Source: Craterostigma plantagineum (Eukaryota; Streptophyta; Magnoliopsida; Lamiales; Linderniaceae). From it: a DNA stretch of 64,000 bases. Positions 54,267 through 64,000 of the stretch are shown piece after piece. The stretch spans positions 26,827 through 90,826 of the forward strand of contig JAPQWV010001400.1 in the NCBI GenBank assembly GCA_027422505.1, in the 5' to 3' direction. Numbering within the stretch: position 1 is the first letter of the stretch; every line of letters starts with the position of its first letter. Below the pieces are notes generated by a model. The model was not told the DNA's origin and made no database searches. It saw nothing but the letters and a program-made list of their open reading frames with translations. Made by a program: the position numbers and the translations under genes.

Positions 54267-55714
54267 TGTGTACCCGGTGTCTCCCGAAGACGCCACGTCC
54301 CCGGGTACGGTGCGGAACAAAATTTTCCGGGTTCCCGATTGCCCTCGTTGCTCCGGTCAGAATAGTAACACATAGACACGTAATAGGACGGGTGGAACCC
54401 GTAGAGAATTAGCAGTCGAAGCGAGTGGCAGCTCCTCGTGCTTTTCCTCAAGACTTCGTCGATTGTGGTGGATGGCACTAGATCATCACGCCGACCTCGC
54501 AGTGTACGATGAAATCAGTTCTCTAAAGATGGCTAGGGAGAACAGAGCCGTCGCGTGGGAGAAATGTGCGTGCGTTCGGTGTGTGTGTTTTTTACCTTAT
54601 GTTGATTTCGAAAATCTCTTCTTCTCATCATATGGAGCACGAAATTTAGCCTATTTAAAGGCTTAGATTTCGATTGCTAAGTCCTAAAGTTGAGAAATTT
54701 TTGCCAAATCTTACTCTCGTTTGAATTCCAATTGCAAACTTAAAAAACTTGCTATTATTAGAAAAGCAACTTAAATACCAAGTCAAACGAAGTATATTTA
54801 AATATGGTAAAAAATTCAAAACTTAATCCTAGAATAATTTCGAAAATTCAATAAATAATATTCCAAATATTTTATTCCATTTTTATATCAAATATGCAAA
54901 CAAATACCTTCAAATGCATTTTTCGAAATTAGCTTAAGGTGAAATCCAACTTTATCCTCAAGCCTATTAAGCAATTGGCCAAGCCCAAGTCTTAAAGTTA
55001 GTTTCGTAAGAAGTCCAACTTTGATCCAATAAATGGCCCGAGGCCCATTATGGCGTGGCCCAACGGCCCAAGGCCCGTTAGGGCCCCAAACACTCTCTCT
55101 CCTTATCAGTACACTTTGATGATCCTTTTTAAGCCGGACTCTCTAGGTTCGATTCAATCGGCAAGGGAGGAATCCAAGAGTCCGGTAGTCGCCTAGCCAA
55201 TCCGGCAGTGTCGGACCGTAACCCGATTCGAGTGCAAATTTCGACCCAGTCTTTATTACAGAACCTCACTATAGATAATAGTGCTACGTATAAACCCTTC
55301 AGCTGTGTCCCAATCGAGTGAGAACCATGATCTATGTCAAACTCACTAAACTCAATTGGATGATAAGATGGAGACAAGGCAAATTACCAAACTACCCTCC
55401 ATGTCTAACATGAGTTAGTTGAATACCTTGGCCAAGGATTTCGTAATTTCCCATCGCCGTCCTCGTAGGACACTTATCTCGATTACTTTCGAGACTGTGA
55501 ATCCGTACTCGGCGGTCTAAGCCCGGCAATCACAAATTGTCATCAAGACCGTATCTGGCCCGCTGACCCATGCAACAGCAAATCGGGTCGAGGGGAACCA
55601 GTGACAGTCGAGACTTCGAAGTCAACTCCGTCAAAGCCCCTTGCGGTCTAAGGTTCACGTAGACTACTATAGTGTTGTCGTCGGTCATTGACACTCCTTG
55701 AGTGATAAGCCATG
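54267..55714 (-). repeat. Angela-like LTR fragment G, invaded by F
   Basis: Aligns over its whole length with 55715-57195, the LTR of element F, including GACGCCACGTCCCCGGGTAC, GTGGATGGCACTAGATC and GAGTCCGGTAGTCGCCTAGC. It is more diverged than the two LTRs of F are from each other. It stops at CCATG, exactly where the F LTR begins; in F the same point reads CCATG followed by TTCGACC. So F inserted into this LTR, and its remainder should lie beyond the right edge. Confidence 0.88.
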
Positions 55715-57627
55715 TGTTGGGTTACTCGGTGTCTCCTGGAGACGCCACGTCCCCGGGTACGGTGCGGAACAAAAATTTTCCAGGTTCCTTATTGCCCTCG
55801 TTGCTCGGATCAGAATAGTAACACATAGACATTAATAAGAGCGGGTCAAACCCGTAGAGAATTACCAGTTGAAGCGAGTGGCAGCTCCTCGTCCTTTTCT
55901 TTAAGACTTCGTCGATGGTGGTGGATGGCACTAGATCGTCATGCCGACCTCCCAGTGTACCACGGAATCAGTTCTTAAAGATGGCTAGAGAGAACCGAGC
56001 CGTCGCGTGAGAGAAGAGTGTTTTTGTTTGGTGTGTGTTTTGTGCCTTTGTTATGGACGAAAATTTTCACTCCAAATTATGAAATAGGGCTGCCCTATTT
56101 ATACTATGATATATTTGGAAATCCCTATGATATCTCACAGAATGGTTTTTGATTTGCTCCTTAAGTGGAGAGATTTTGCCATATCTTTCTTTCTCTTATT
56201 TATTAAACATTCATATAAGGATACTAACCGTAATTAGACAACTAACTTAAATACTAAGTCAAACTAAGTATATTTAAATATGGCATAAAATTCGAAACTT
56301 AATCCATGATTAATTTCGAAATTTTCACGTTAAAATAAATAATATTCCAAATACATTATTTCCATATTTATATTTAATTTTCGAAATTAATTCCCAAGCA
56401 TAATTTGAAATCAGCTTAGGACAAGTTCCAATTTACCCTCAAGCCTTTTAAGCACTTGGCCAAGCCCAAGTCTCAAAGTTAGTTTCATACGAAGTCCGAC
56501 TTCGGTCCATTAAACGGCCCGAGGCCCACTAAGGCGCGGCCCAACGGCCCAAGGCCCGTTCAGGCCCAAAACACTTTCTCTCCTTATCAGTACACGTTGA
56601 TGATCCTTTTAAGCCCGACTCTCTAGGTTCGACTCAATCGGCAAGGGAGGAATCCAAGAGTCTGGCAGTTACCTAGCCAATCCCGCAGTACCGGACCGTA
56701 ACCCGATTCGAGTGCGAATTTCGACCCAGTCTTTATTCGAGAACCTTACTATTGATTATAGTACTACGTATAAACCCTTCAGCTGTGTCCCAATCGAGTG
56801 AGAGCCATGGTCTATGTCAAACTCACTATACTCGATTCTATGATAAAACGGGGACGGGCAAATTACCAAACTACCCTCCATGTCTAACATGAGTTAGTTC
56901 AATACCTTGGCCAAGGATTTCGTAATTTCCCATCGCTGTCCTCATAGGACACTTATCTCGATTACTTGCGAGACTGCGAATCCGTACTCGGCGGTCTAAG
57001 CCCGGCAATCACAAATCGTCATCAAGACTGCATCTGGCCCGCTGACCCACGCAACAGCAAATCGGATCGAGGGGAACCGGTGACATTCGAGACTTTGAAG
57101 TCAACTCCGTCAAAGCCCCTTTCGGTCTGAGGTTCACGTAGACTACTATAGTGTTGCCGTCGGTCATTGACACTCCTTGAGTAATAAGCCATGTTCGACC
57201 GTACGACCCGTGAGTCAGTGTCAATGAAACGATTCAATCCCGTGATTCGACTCGCATCACAAGTCATGACCTCCGCTTCCAAGCGAAATATCGGCACTCG
57301 ATAGGTCATCGACAAATAAGCCATAATCGGTTATCCAGCACCCAACTGGAGCCTAAGACTTACGGACTTTTAATGCTCGAGGTTAAGAGTCCACTGGTGC
57401 CTTCCTCTCTCGTACCCATCAGGAACAGTGATAAACTCGACACATTTGGATTTGTCATTTATAGCTTTACCGGATGCTTAGTAAAGTACTCTTATATCCA
57501 ATAAACGAACAACGCCTTTCGATAAACACATAAAAAATATCTTATTACATAAAAGGTCGAATGATAAATAAGCTAATGCCCTATACAATCTAATCCTCGT
57601 ATAGCATTCGAGGGCATATTCCTAACA
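55715..57627 (-). repeat. 3' LTR of element F
   Basis: On the minus strand TGTTAGGAATATGCCCTCGA to GAGTAACCCAACA, after GCAAGTGGGAGAT. TATA box TATAAATAGGG at 56103-56093. Its last 780 bases match 63222-64000. Confidence 0.9.
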
Positions 57628-57689
57628 ATCTCCCACTTGCACTCAATGCCATGCGCTGCAGTATCTAATACCCATCTTTTCGAGATGTC

Positions 57690-58300
57690 TAGCCAGCACT
57701 TCCTGTGATAAAGGCTTGGTGAACGGGTCGGCCACGTTTTCTGCGGTCGCAATCTTCCACACGGCTATGTAGCCATTCTCAACGAATCCATGTAACACGT
57801 GGTACTTTTTTCTTGATGTTTGGACCTGCTGTGTGACCTCGGTTCTATCGCCTGACCAATAGCGCCAGTATCGTCACACCACAATGGCAATGGCCTATCT
57901 GCTACAGGAACGACACCAAGTTCTTCCAAGAACTTTCTCATCCAAACACCTTCCTTAGCTGCCTCTGAGGCCGCTATATACTCTGCTTCGCAGGTGGAAT
58001 CTATAGTAGTGCTCTGTTTGGAACTTTTCCAAGACACCGCTCCACCGTTGAGCGTAAAGACGAATCCTGAAGTGGATTTTCGGTCGTCCACGTCAGACTA
58101 GAAATCCGAATCCGTTATACCCTTCCACTTCCAATTCTCCATTACTGTAGACGAGCATCAAACCCTTAGTCCTTCTGAGGTAATTGAGGATAGTCTTGAC
58201 TGCTGTCCAATGTTCCTTACCATGGTCAGCCTGAAACCGACTGACTACGCTCACAGCGTACGCCAAGTCAGTCCCGTGCAAAGCATCGCGTATATCAAGC
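57690..58300 (-). pseudogene. Element F RNase H
   Basis: [111 protein letters not shown] frame change lies at about 58092 (before DDRKS) and another near 57800. The residues expected for catalysis (Asp, Glu, Asp) are present in the pieces. Confidence 0.87.
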
Positions 58301-59175
58301 TACCCACTGCGGATGCATAGGGGATTCCATTCATCTCTTTCCGCTCCAACTCACTTTGAGGGCTCATAGCCTTGGAAAGGTGAATCCCATGCCGCATAGG
58401 CAGGAACCCTTTCTTAGAGTTGTCTATATTATATCGCTTCAGGACCTTCTCTAAGTAAAGGGCCTGGGAGAGTCCTAACATACGATTCGCTCGATCTCTA
58501 TAGAGCCAATCCCCAAGATGTAGGTAGCTTCTCCCAAGTCTTTCATGGAGAATTCGGTTGAAAGCCACGCTTTCACATCGAGAGCATTCCATATCATTTC
58601 CTATCAAAATGGATATCGTCCACGTACAATACGAGAAAAGATATTTTGCTCCCACCGTTTTTTCTTGTAGATGCAAGTTCGTCTTCTTTCTTTAAGAATC
58701 TATGGCCCTTGACCACTTCATCGAACCGAAGATTCCAGCTTCTGGAGGCTTGTTTCAGTCCATAAATGGACTTGTTCAGTTTGCACACCTCATGAGCATC
58801 TCCTCGCAGTGTAAAACCTTGGATGCTCCATATATATTTCCTCCTTGAGGTATCCATTTAGGACCTCAGTTTTCACATCCATCTGCCCGATCTCACAGTC
58901 ATAGTGCGCAGCTATCGCAAGTAATGTTCGAATGGACTTCATCATAGCAATAGGTGAAAAGGTCTCCTCATAGTCAATGCCTCTTTTTGACTGTACCCTT
59001 TCGCCACAAGCCTAGCTTTGTATGTATCAACCAATCCGTCAGATCCTATCTTTCTCTTGTAGATCCATTTACACCCAATGGGTCCTAAAAACCAACTGGG
59101 AGGTCTACTAGAGTCCAGACTTGGTTTTCGTGCATAGAATCCATTTCGGCTTGCATAGCTGTAAGCCATTTCTCC
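58301..59175 (-). pseudogene. Element F reverse transcriptase
   Basis: GPIGCKWIYKRKIGSDGLVD, TYKARLVAKGYSQKE, then VCKLNKSIYGLKQASRSWNL, KISFLVLYVDDIHF with the catalytic Asp pair, YRDRANRMLGLSQALYLEK and KKGFLPMRHGIHLSKAMSP, GIPYASAVGSLIYAMLCTGL. The segment between YSQKE and VCKLNKS is readable only in shifted frames. Frame changes at about 58940, 58600 and 58260. Confidence 0.87.
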
Positions 59176-60310
59176 GAATCCTTATCCCTAATTGCCTGGT
59201 CATAGGTAGTGGGATCGGCTCCGACGTGCCCTTCCATCGCAGCAACCTCGTGCTCGATGTGGACCATTCCGTATCTCTCACGCTGGCGAGATACTCTACC
59301 CGACCTGCGCAAGTCAGGTTGTGCCTCGGACTGCTCTACGGTGTCACCCGACACTGGAGTTTGTGAAAGCGCTTCTGAATACTCTCCAAGAGTTACTTCG
59401 CGACCCGGTCCACCTTCTCGAACGAAATCTTCTTCGAGAAAGTGAGCCTGAAGGGCTATAATGATTCTCTGATCATCGTGGAAGTAAAACTGGTATCCTA
59501 TGGAATCCTCAGGATACCCGACAAAACGTCCTTTCACAGCCTTTGATTCCAGTTTATCTATCTTGAGTTTTTCACAAACGCGGGGCAACCCCAAATTCTA
59601 ATGTGATTCAAGCTCGGTTTTCGTCCTGTCCATATCTGATACGGAATACGATCAACAGACTTAGTAGGACATCTATTCAGAATGTGTGCCGCTGTCAACA
59701 GGGCATGCCCCACAACGATATGGGCAGGTCTGTATAGCTTAGCATAGATCGAACCTTATTCAACAGAGTTTGATTTCTACATTCGGACACACCGTTCAAC
59801 TGCGGTGTTGCGGGCGATGTCATCTGTGAAAATATCCTGTTCTCTTTCAAGAACTCATCAAACTCGAGGCTCATGTACTCACCGCCTCGATCTGATCGGA
59901 CGGCTTTAATGCTCTTTCCAGTCTAATTTTCCACCAAAGCCTTGTACTCTTTGAACCATTCAAAGTATCAGACTTATTCTTCATGAGGTACACCTTGCCA
60001 AAGCGAGAGTGATCATCAGTGAAGGTAAAGAAATAATGGAAGTTACCGCGAGCCGCTACCACGAACGGTCCCCAAACATCCATGTGGATCAACCAAGAAG
60101 TTCTGCAGCTCTCGTAAAAGTCCTTGTGAAGGGACTTGGTCATCTTTCCGAGGATACAAGATTCGCAAGTTGGATAGGATCAGACCCAAACGGCTTTATA
60201 ACGCCGTTTTCTCCAACTCAAGAATCTTCTGTTCTCCAGCGTGACCGAGTCGAAGATGTCACAGCAGTCACGAGTTCGACTACAGTTTTCGTTTGTTAGT
60301 GACTATATTA
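59085..60310 (-). pseudogene. Element F integrase and linker
   Basis: The core begins in the 60143-59871 frame with HMDVWGPFVVAARGNFHYFF (first Asp) and FTDDHSRFGKVYLMKNKSDT. The middle, with SDQIEAV and TSPATPQLNGVSECRNQTLL, is in other frames; the Glu of the last motif is retained, while the second Asp segment is damaged. The C-terminal part (59594-59085) has VKGRFVGYPEDSIGYQFYF and the pre-RT region LRRSGRVSRQRERYGMV and DSEKWLTAMQAEMDSMHENQ. Confidence 0.82.
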
Positions 60311-60399
60311 ACAAGTTTTATTTTATCTTCGATATTTAGGAAATACAACCCATTCAGTAAACTTGCACTTCCGACGCAATTATTTCCAAAATAAATATT

Positions 60400-61480
60400 G
60401 CATATATTATTACTAAAATGGAAACTCATAACCGTTTCCGCTCAAAACGGGAATAGAAACATATTCTTGAGCCCCTTGGGCAAAACCAACAATCGGAAAG
60501 CAGTAAACTATGTCTAGTAGATAAAACGAGAGTTCTTGATCCAATGTGGGTCGCCGGTACACTATGTCCGCTTCCTACATTGATCATGATCTCTCGATCC
60601 GCCAGCTTCCAGCTTCGTTCCAGACCCTGTTTCGAAACACAGATGTGAGCACTAGCTCCCTTGTCTAAGATCCATGAAGCGGAATATACTGTCATAGAAC
60701 AATTTGTTTCCAAAACGTAAAGTTCTTTACCTGAGGCGGCAAGCTCGGGCAATCTCGCTTCCAATGGCCAAGCTCATTGCAGTTAAGGCACTTGTCCGTC
60801 GGCTTGGCGCCTTTGAGCACGTTCTTCTTAGCCTTGCCTTTCGGAATTCGTCCTTTGGGCTTAGTGGGCTTGTCCGACTTTTTGCTTTGTACTCGACCCT
60901 CGAGTCTTAGCATTGGCGACAAGAACAACTTCCTTTCCTTTCACCTTCTTCATCTGAGTCTGCCTGCCGACAATTGGTTCATTAACCCAGTCAATGTCAT
61001 CTCGGCCTTGCTCAGATTAAAGTTCATGATGAACGAATTGAAGGAAGGTGGGAGCGATTGAAGTATGAGATCATTCTGGAGTTCGTTATCCATGATGAAT
61101 TCCAGTGCCTCGAGTCTTTGATCCAATCGATCATCTTGAGCACGTGCGCTTCGACTTCACTACCCTCAGCCATTTTGCAATGAAATAGTTGCTCCGTCAG
61201 GGAATAGTGAGCACTCCTGTAATGTTCGCCAAAAAGCTCATTCAAATGAAGCAAATGGCGCCCACTTCCATTTCCGAGTGAGTGCACTGCAACTCATTGC
61301 TCGAAAGAAGTATATAGCCTTTGACCTTTGGCTCGTCTATTTGCCATTTGGCATACGGAGCCCAATCTTCGTCACTTGCATCCGTCCCTGGGACTTGCAG
61401 CACGGGGGAATCGAGGATATAAGTCAGCGACTCCATACCTAGGACTATCCTCAGTTACGGAGCCAGTCCACGTAGTTTGG
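60400..61480 (-). pseudogene. Element F gag and protease
   Basis: Gag pieces around 61436-60900: LTEQLFHCKMAEGSEVEAHV, KMIDWIKDSRHWN and SHLPSIRSS correspond to the helical Gag core. A Lys-rich run precedes the zinc knuckle CLNCNELGHWKRDCPSLPP (about 60800-60750). The protease frame (60764-60426) has the motif WILDKGASAHICVSKQG, where the family has DTGA or DSGA, followed by LADREIMINVGSGHSVPAT. The Lys next to the catalytic Asp would be expected to abolish activity. No start codon could be fixed. Confidence 0.8.
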
Positions 61481-63221
61481 TCCCACCAAACAGTTTCTCT
61501 CAAGCAGCATAGTAATTATGTTCGTCATCGCAGTAAATAGAAAGAAACGTGAAGCTGCAGAAAATAAAGATCTAATTAGGTTTATCTTATCATTCATCAA
61601 GCGCAAACAAGGACTTTTCGTTTCGCTTGACTCCCACTATTTTTTCTAGAAAAACTATCCTCCCGAGAAGAGTTTCGGAAACCTCGTTGAAAGTTTCATA
61701 GTGGAGTTGATGTCCCCGACTCGACTAGACTCACATCAGCCTTTAACGCACTATTTGGCTCATCTAATCTTATCGAAGTCACGTCAAACGCGAACTTATT
61801 CAGTAAGAGTTTCAACTATCTAGTCTCAGTCATGGACCCTCACGGCTAACCCTGCTTATTGGGTTTAACTGCCTAAGTGTGACCTATCAACTTATGCTCA
61901 AATCGCACAGAATGTACTGCCCCTTGCTGCCATACGCTTCGTGGAGGGCGGAGTGTATATGACAAGCGGCATCCAAGACGCACCTGAGACGCTAACACTG
62001 GGGCGGGACATACGACGCCAACTTACTCGGAACAAAACGCAAAACTCCCCAATGCTAGACATCTCAAGCATGATAGAAGACAGGAATCAATTACTTTACC
62101 CACTTAGTATTTGTCAAATGGGAGATAAACCATCTCACATACGAGCACATAAAACATGCATATCATTTCAAAAACCAACACGCACGTCGGTAGTAAATTG
62201 ACCCTAGGAAAATAACCTACAAGACAACACAAGCGGGTTATTTCTAACCTATCCCTATTACATGCACCTCCAAAAGACCTCGGGTCGTCGCACGGGTCTT
62301 GAAGTCGTCAAACATCCTTCGTCACTCGAACGGCCTCAAAGTCACCAAACGTCCACCACTTTGTCACCACCGGGAGGTTGCCTTCCATCAAATGGGAACT
62401 CGTCTTCGTATTTAAGTCTAATCTAATAAATGATAAATTAGAACACGGGGGGAATCATAAGTCCCGAACAACCCGTATAAAACAAATACAACCCGGGGGG
62501 ACGTGACCCTTAACAAATGACTCGAAAACCAAATTCCTAAACCCGCAAGTGCGCTTTAAATCACATTCATAACGGCACGTTGACAATTACATGATTTTAA
62601 AAAGAAATGAAAATTGGGCCTTAAACGGGCCAAGCCCATTAAAAGGCCCGTTAAGGCTTTGAGCATGAAGCCCTAACATAGCTGTCGCGACTCAAGTCGC
62701 TCAGCCGTCAAAACACGCGGAGAGCCATGGCAGAGAAGGTCATCGGCGTGGATTCTCGGCTGGAGCAGGTGCCGCCACCGCCGGCGACGCCAAGCCGCGC
62801 AACACGTGCGTGTTCAGCTTGCAGTAGAATACTGCCGCAACTCCCTCGTTGCATCAGCCCCTTCGTGCCGAGTCACTGCCTCGCCGGGAGAGATCGCCGC
62901 CGCAGCGTTCCGGCCGAGCCGGAGTCATTGCGGCCGTCTTGCACAGCGCACACCGTGCGCGCCATCTGGCCGCGGACGATCTCAGCCGGCCGCCTCACCT
63001 TGCGGCGGCGCTGCCCGGGGATGGCTTCCATTCGTGGGTTTAGAGATCGCTAGGGCCTCGTGGTTCATCGTTGATCTGTACCGCAAGTGGCCGTGGGTTG
63101 GCAAATGACGCATCGGCAACCCAACGACGGTCGAACCGTGTCGGCTTTTCGATCGTCTCCCACTCGTATCATTTCAATTTAAACACGTTTGGTTCTGATC
63201 ACGAGCGCCCCTCTGAACCAC
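61481..63221 (-). other. Leader region of element F
   Basis: Untranslated leader between the 5' LTR and gag. On the minus strand, right after the LTR, TGGTTCAGAG resembles the initiator-Met primer site TGGTATCAGAG with one base missing. 62680-63110 is a GC-rich island with CGGCCG-type words and an open plus-strand frame (62727-63053) that has no recognisable family. The remaining leader has no ORF of interest. Confidence 0.65.
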
Positions 63222-64000
63222 TGTTGGGTTACCCGTGTCTCCCGGAGACGCCACGTCCCCGGGTACGGTGCGGAACAAAAATTTCCGGGTTCCCTTATTG
63301 CCCTCGTTGCTCGATCAGAATAGTAACACATAGACATTAATAAGGGCGGGTCAAACCGTAAAGAATTACTAGTTGAAGCGAGTGGCAGCTCCTCCTCCTT
63401 TTCTTAAGACTTCGTCGATGGTGGTGGATGGCACTAGATCGTCACGCCGACCTCGCAGTGTACCACGGAATCAGTTCTCTAAAGATGGCTAGAGAGAACC
63501 GAGCCGTCGCGTGAGAGAAGAGTGTTTTGTTCGGTGTGTGTTTTGTGCCTTTGTTATGGACGAAAATTTTCACTCCAAATTATGTATAGGGCTGCCCCAT
63601 TTATACTATGATATTTGGAAATCCCTATGATATCTCAAAGAATGGTTTTTGATTTTGCTCCTTAAGTGGAGAGAGATTTGCCATATCTTTCTTTCCCTTA
63701 TTTAATTCAAAATTAATATAAGGATACTTACCATAATTAGACAACTAAGTATATTTAAATATGGCATAAAATTCGAAACTTATCCAAGATAATTACGAAA
63801 TTTTCACCTTAAAATAAATATATTCCAATACATTATTTCCATATTTATTTTAATTTTCGAAATTAATTCCCAAGGCATAACTCTCGAAAATCAGCTTAGG
63901 GTCAAGTTCCATTTTACCCTCAAGCCTTTTTAAGCACTTGGCCAAGCCCAAGTCCCAAAGTTAGTTGATTTCCGTGATTGTTTAGATTCTTACTATTAGA
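63222..64000 (-). repeat. 5' LTR of element F, partial at window edge
   Basis: Starts TGTTGGGTTACCCGTGTCTC on the plus strand and matches 55715-56500 closely. TATA box TATAAATGGGG at about 63606-63596. The rest of the LTR and the right target site lie outside the window. Confidence 0.9.

Larger units (their letters stand above)
55715..64000 (-). mobile_element. Ty1/copia Angela-like element F (runs off right edge)
   Basis: Minus-strand element: 5' LTR 63222 to beyond 64000, leader, gag, protease, integrase, reverse transcriptase, RNase H, polypurine tract (57637-57628) and 3' LTR 57627-55715. Copia order is clear because integrase precedes reverse transcriptase. Domain content seems complete, with many frame changes and stops. 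LTR size (1.9 kb) and protein motifs fit the Angela/BARE-like group. Confidence 0.87.

Noticed and set aside
54209..55931. Paired minus-strand frames starting MPSTTIDEVL at about 54478 and 55931.
   Set aside because: They are duplicated because they lie in two copies of the same LTR (G and F); the frames are not conserved in length and have no known domain.
62727..63108. A host gene in the GC-rich island (three overlapping plus-strand frames).
   Set aside because: GC-rich DNA gives open frames by chance, the three frames compete, and none shows a known domain. Kept only as a finding about composition.
1..64000. A previously undescribed multi-gene system (defence, signalling or biosynthetic cluster).
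   Set aside because: Nearly all coding similarity is to retrotransposon gag and pol domains or to two host genes. No set of unrelated, intact, adjacent genes is present.

Overview
This 64 kb window is a stretch of nuclear DNA from a flowering plant, most likely a eudicot. The evidence is a spliced plant host gene at the left edge, retrotransposon lineages known only from plants (Tekay-type chromoviruses, Athila-type Ty3/gypsy, Angela/Tork-like Ty1/copia, a Cassandra-type 5S-bearing miniature element), and primer-binding sites complementary to plant initiator-Met and Asp tRNAs. Nothing in it is bacterial, organellar or operon-like. I could not identify the species; an ORF class near 52 kb resembles retroelement proteins I associate with asterids, which is only a weak hint.

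Layout. (1) 1-964: last three exons of a Sec1-family gene resembling MIP3/SCFD2, with two single-base frame breaks. (2) 2323-2690: broken trihelix transcription-factor gene. (3) 2697-16747: a copia element (D) split by a Tekay-type gypsy element on the minus strand (A, 2897-12123, target duplication GATCA) and by a Cassandra-like miniature element carrying 5S rRNA-derived sequence (12706-13327). (4) 16923-33586: a second Tekay-type element (C, plus strand), truncated inside its reverse transcriptase and split by a complete Athila-type element (B, 19932-32854, target duplication GTGAT). (5) 33587-35757: part of another Tekay-type LTR, invaded by a gutted Angela-like copia element (E, 35758-39296). 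(6) About 39297-47661: a second Athila-type element (J) that has lost most of its reverse transcriptase but keeps a nearly intact integrase. (7) 47662-49740: non-coding DNA with many CGCCCGATT motifs. (8) About 49740-53391: 3' half of a copia-like element (H) with an unusual non-pol ORF. (9) 53392-54242: 5' LTR and leader of a minus-strand copia element (I). (10) 54267-55714: part of an Angela-like LTR (G), invaded by a minus-strand Angela-like element (F, 55715 to beyond the right edge).

The genes do not form a pathway. Most are gag, protease, reverse transcriptase, RNase H and integrase domains of retrotransposons at different stages of decay. The order of insertion can be read directly: D is older than A and the Cassandra-like element, C is older than B, the LTR at 33.6-35.8 kb is older than E, and G is older than F. 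All coding copies carry frameshifts or stop codons except J's integrase and several single domains.

I found no convincing undescribed defence or signalling system. The most informative observations are the 5S-bearing element nested in the copia protease gene, the microhomology deletion that removed the primer-binding site of A, the protease-RNase H joining in J, J's mismatched LTRs, the palindrome arrays of B, and a short motif (AAATCGGGCGA) amplified in at least three separate places.
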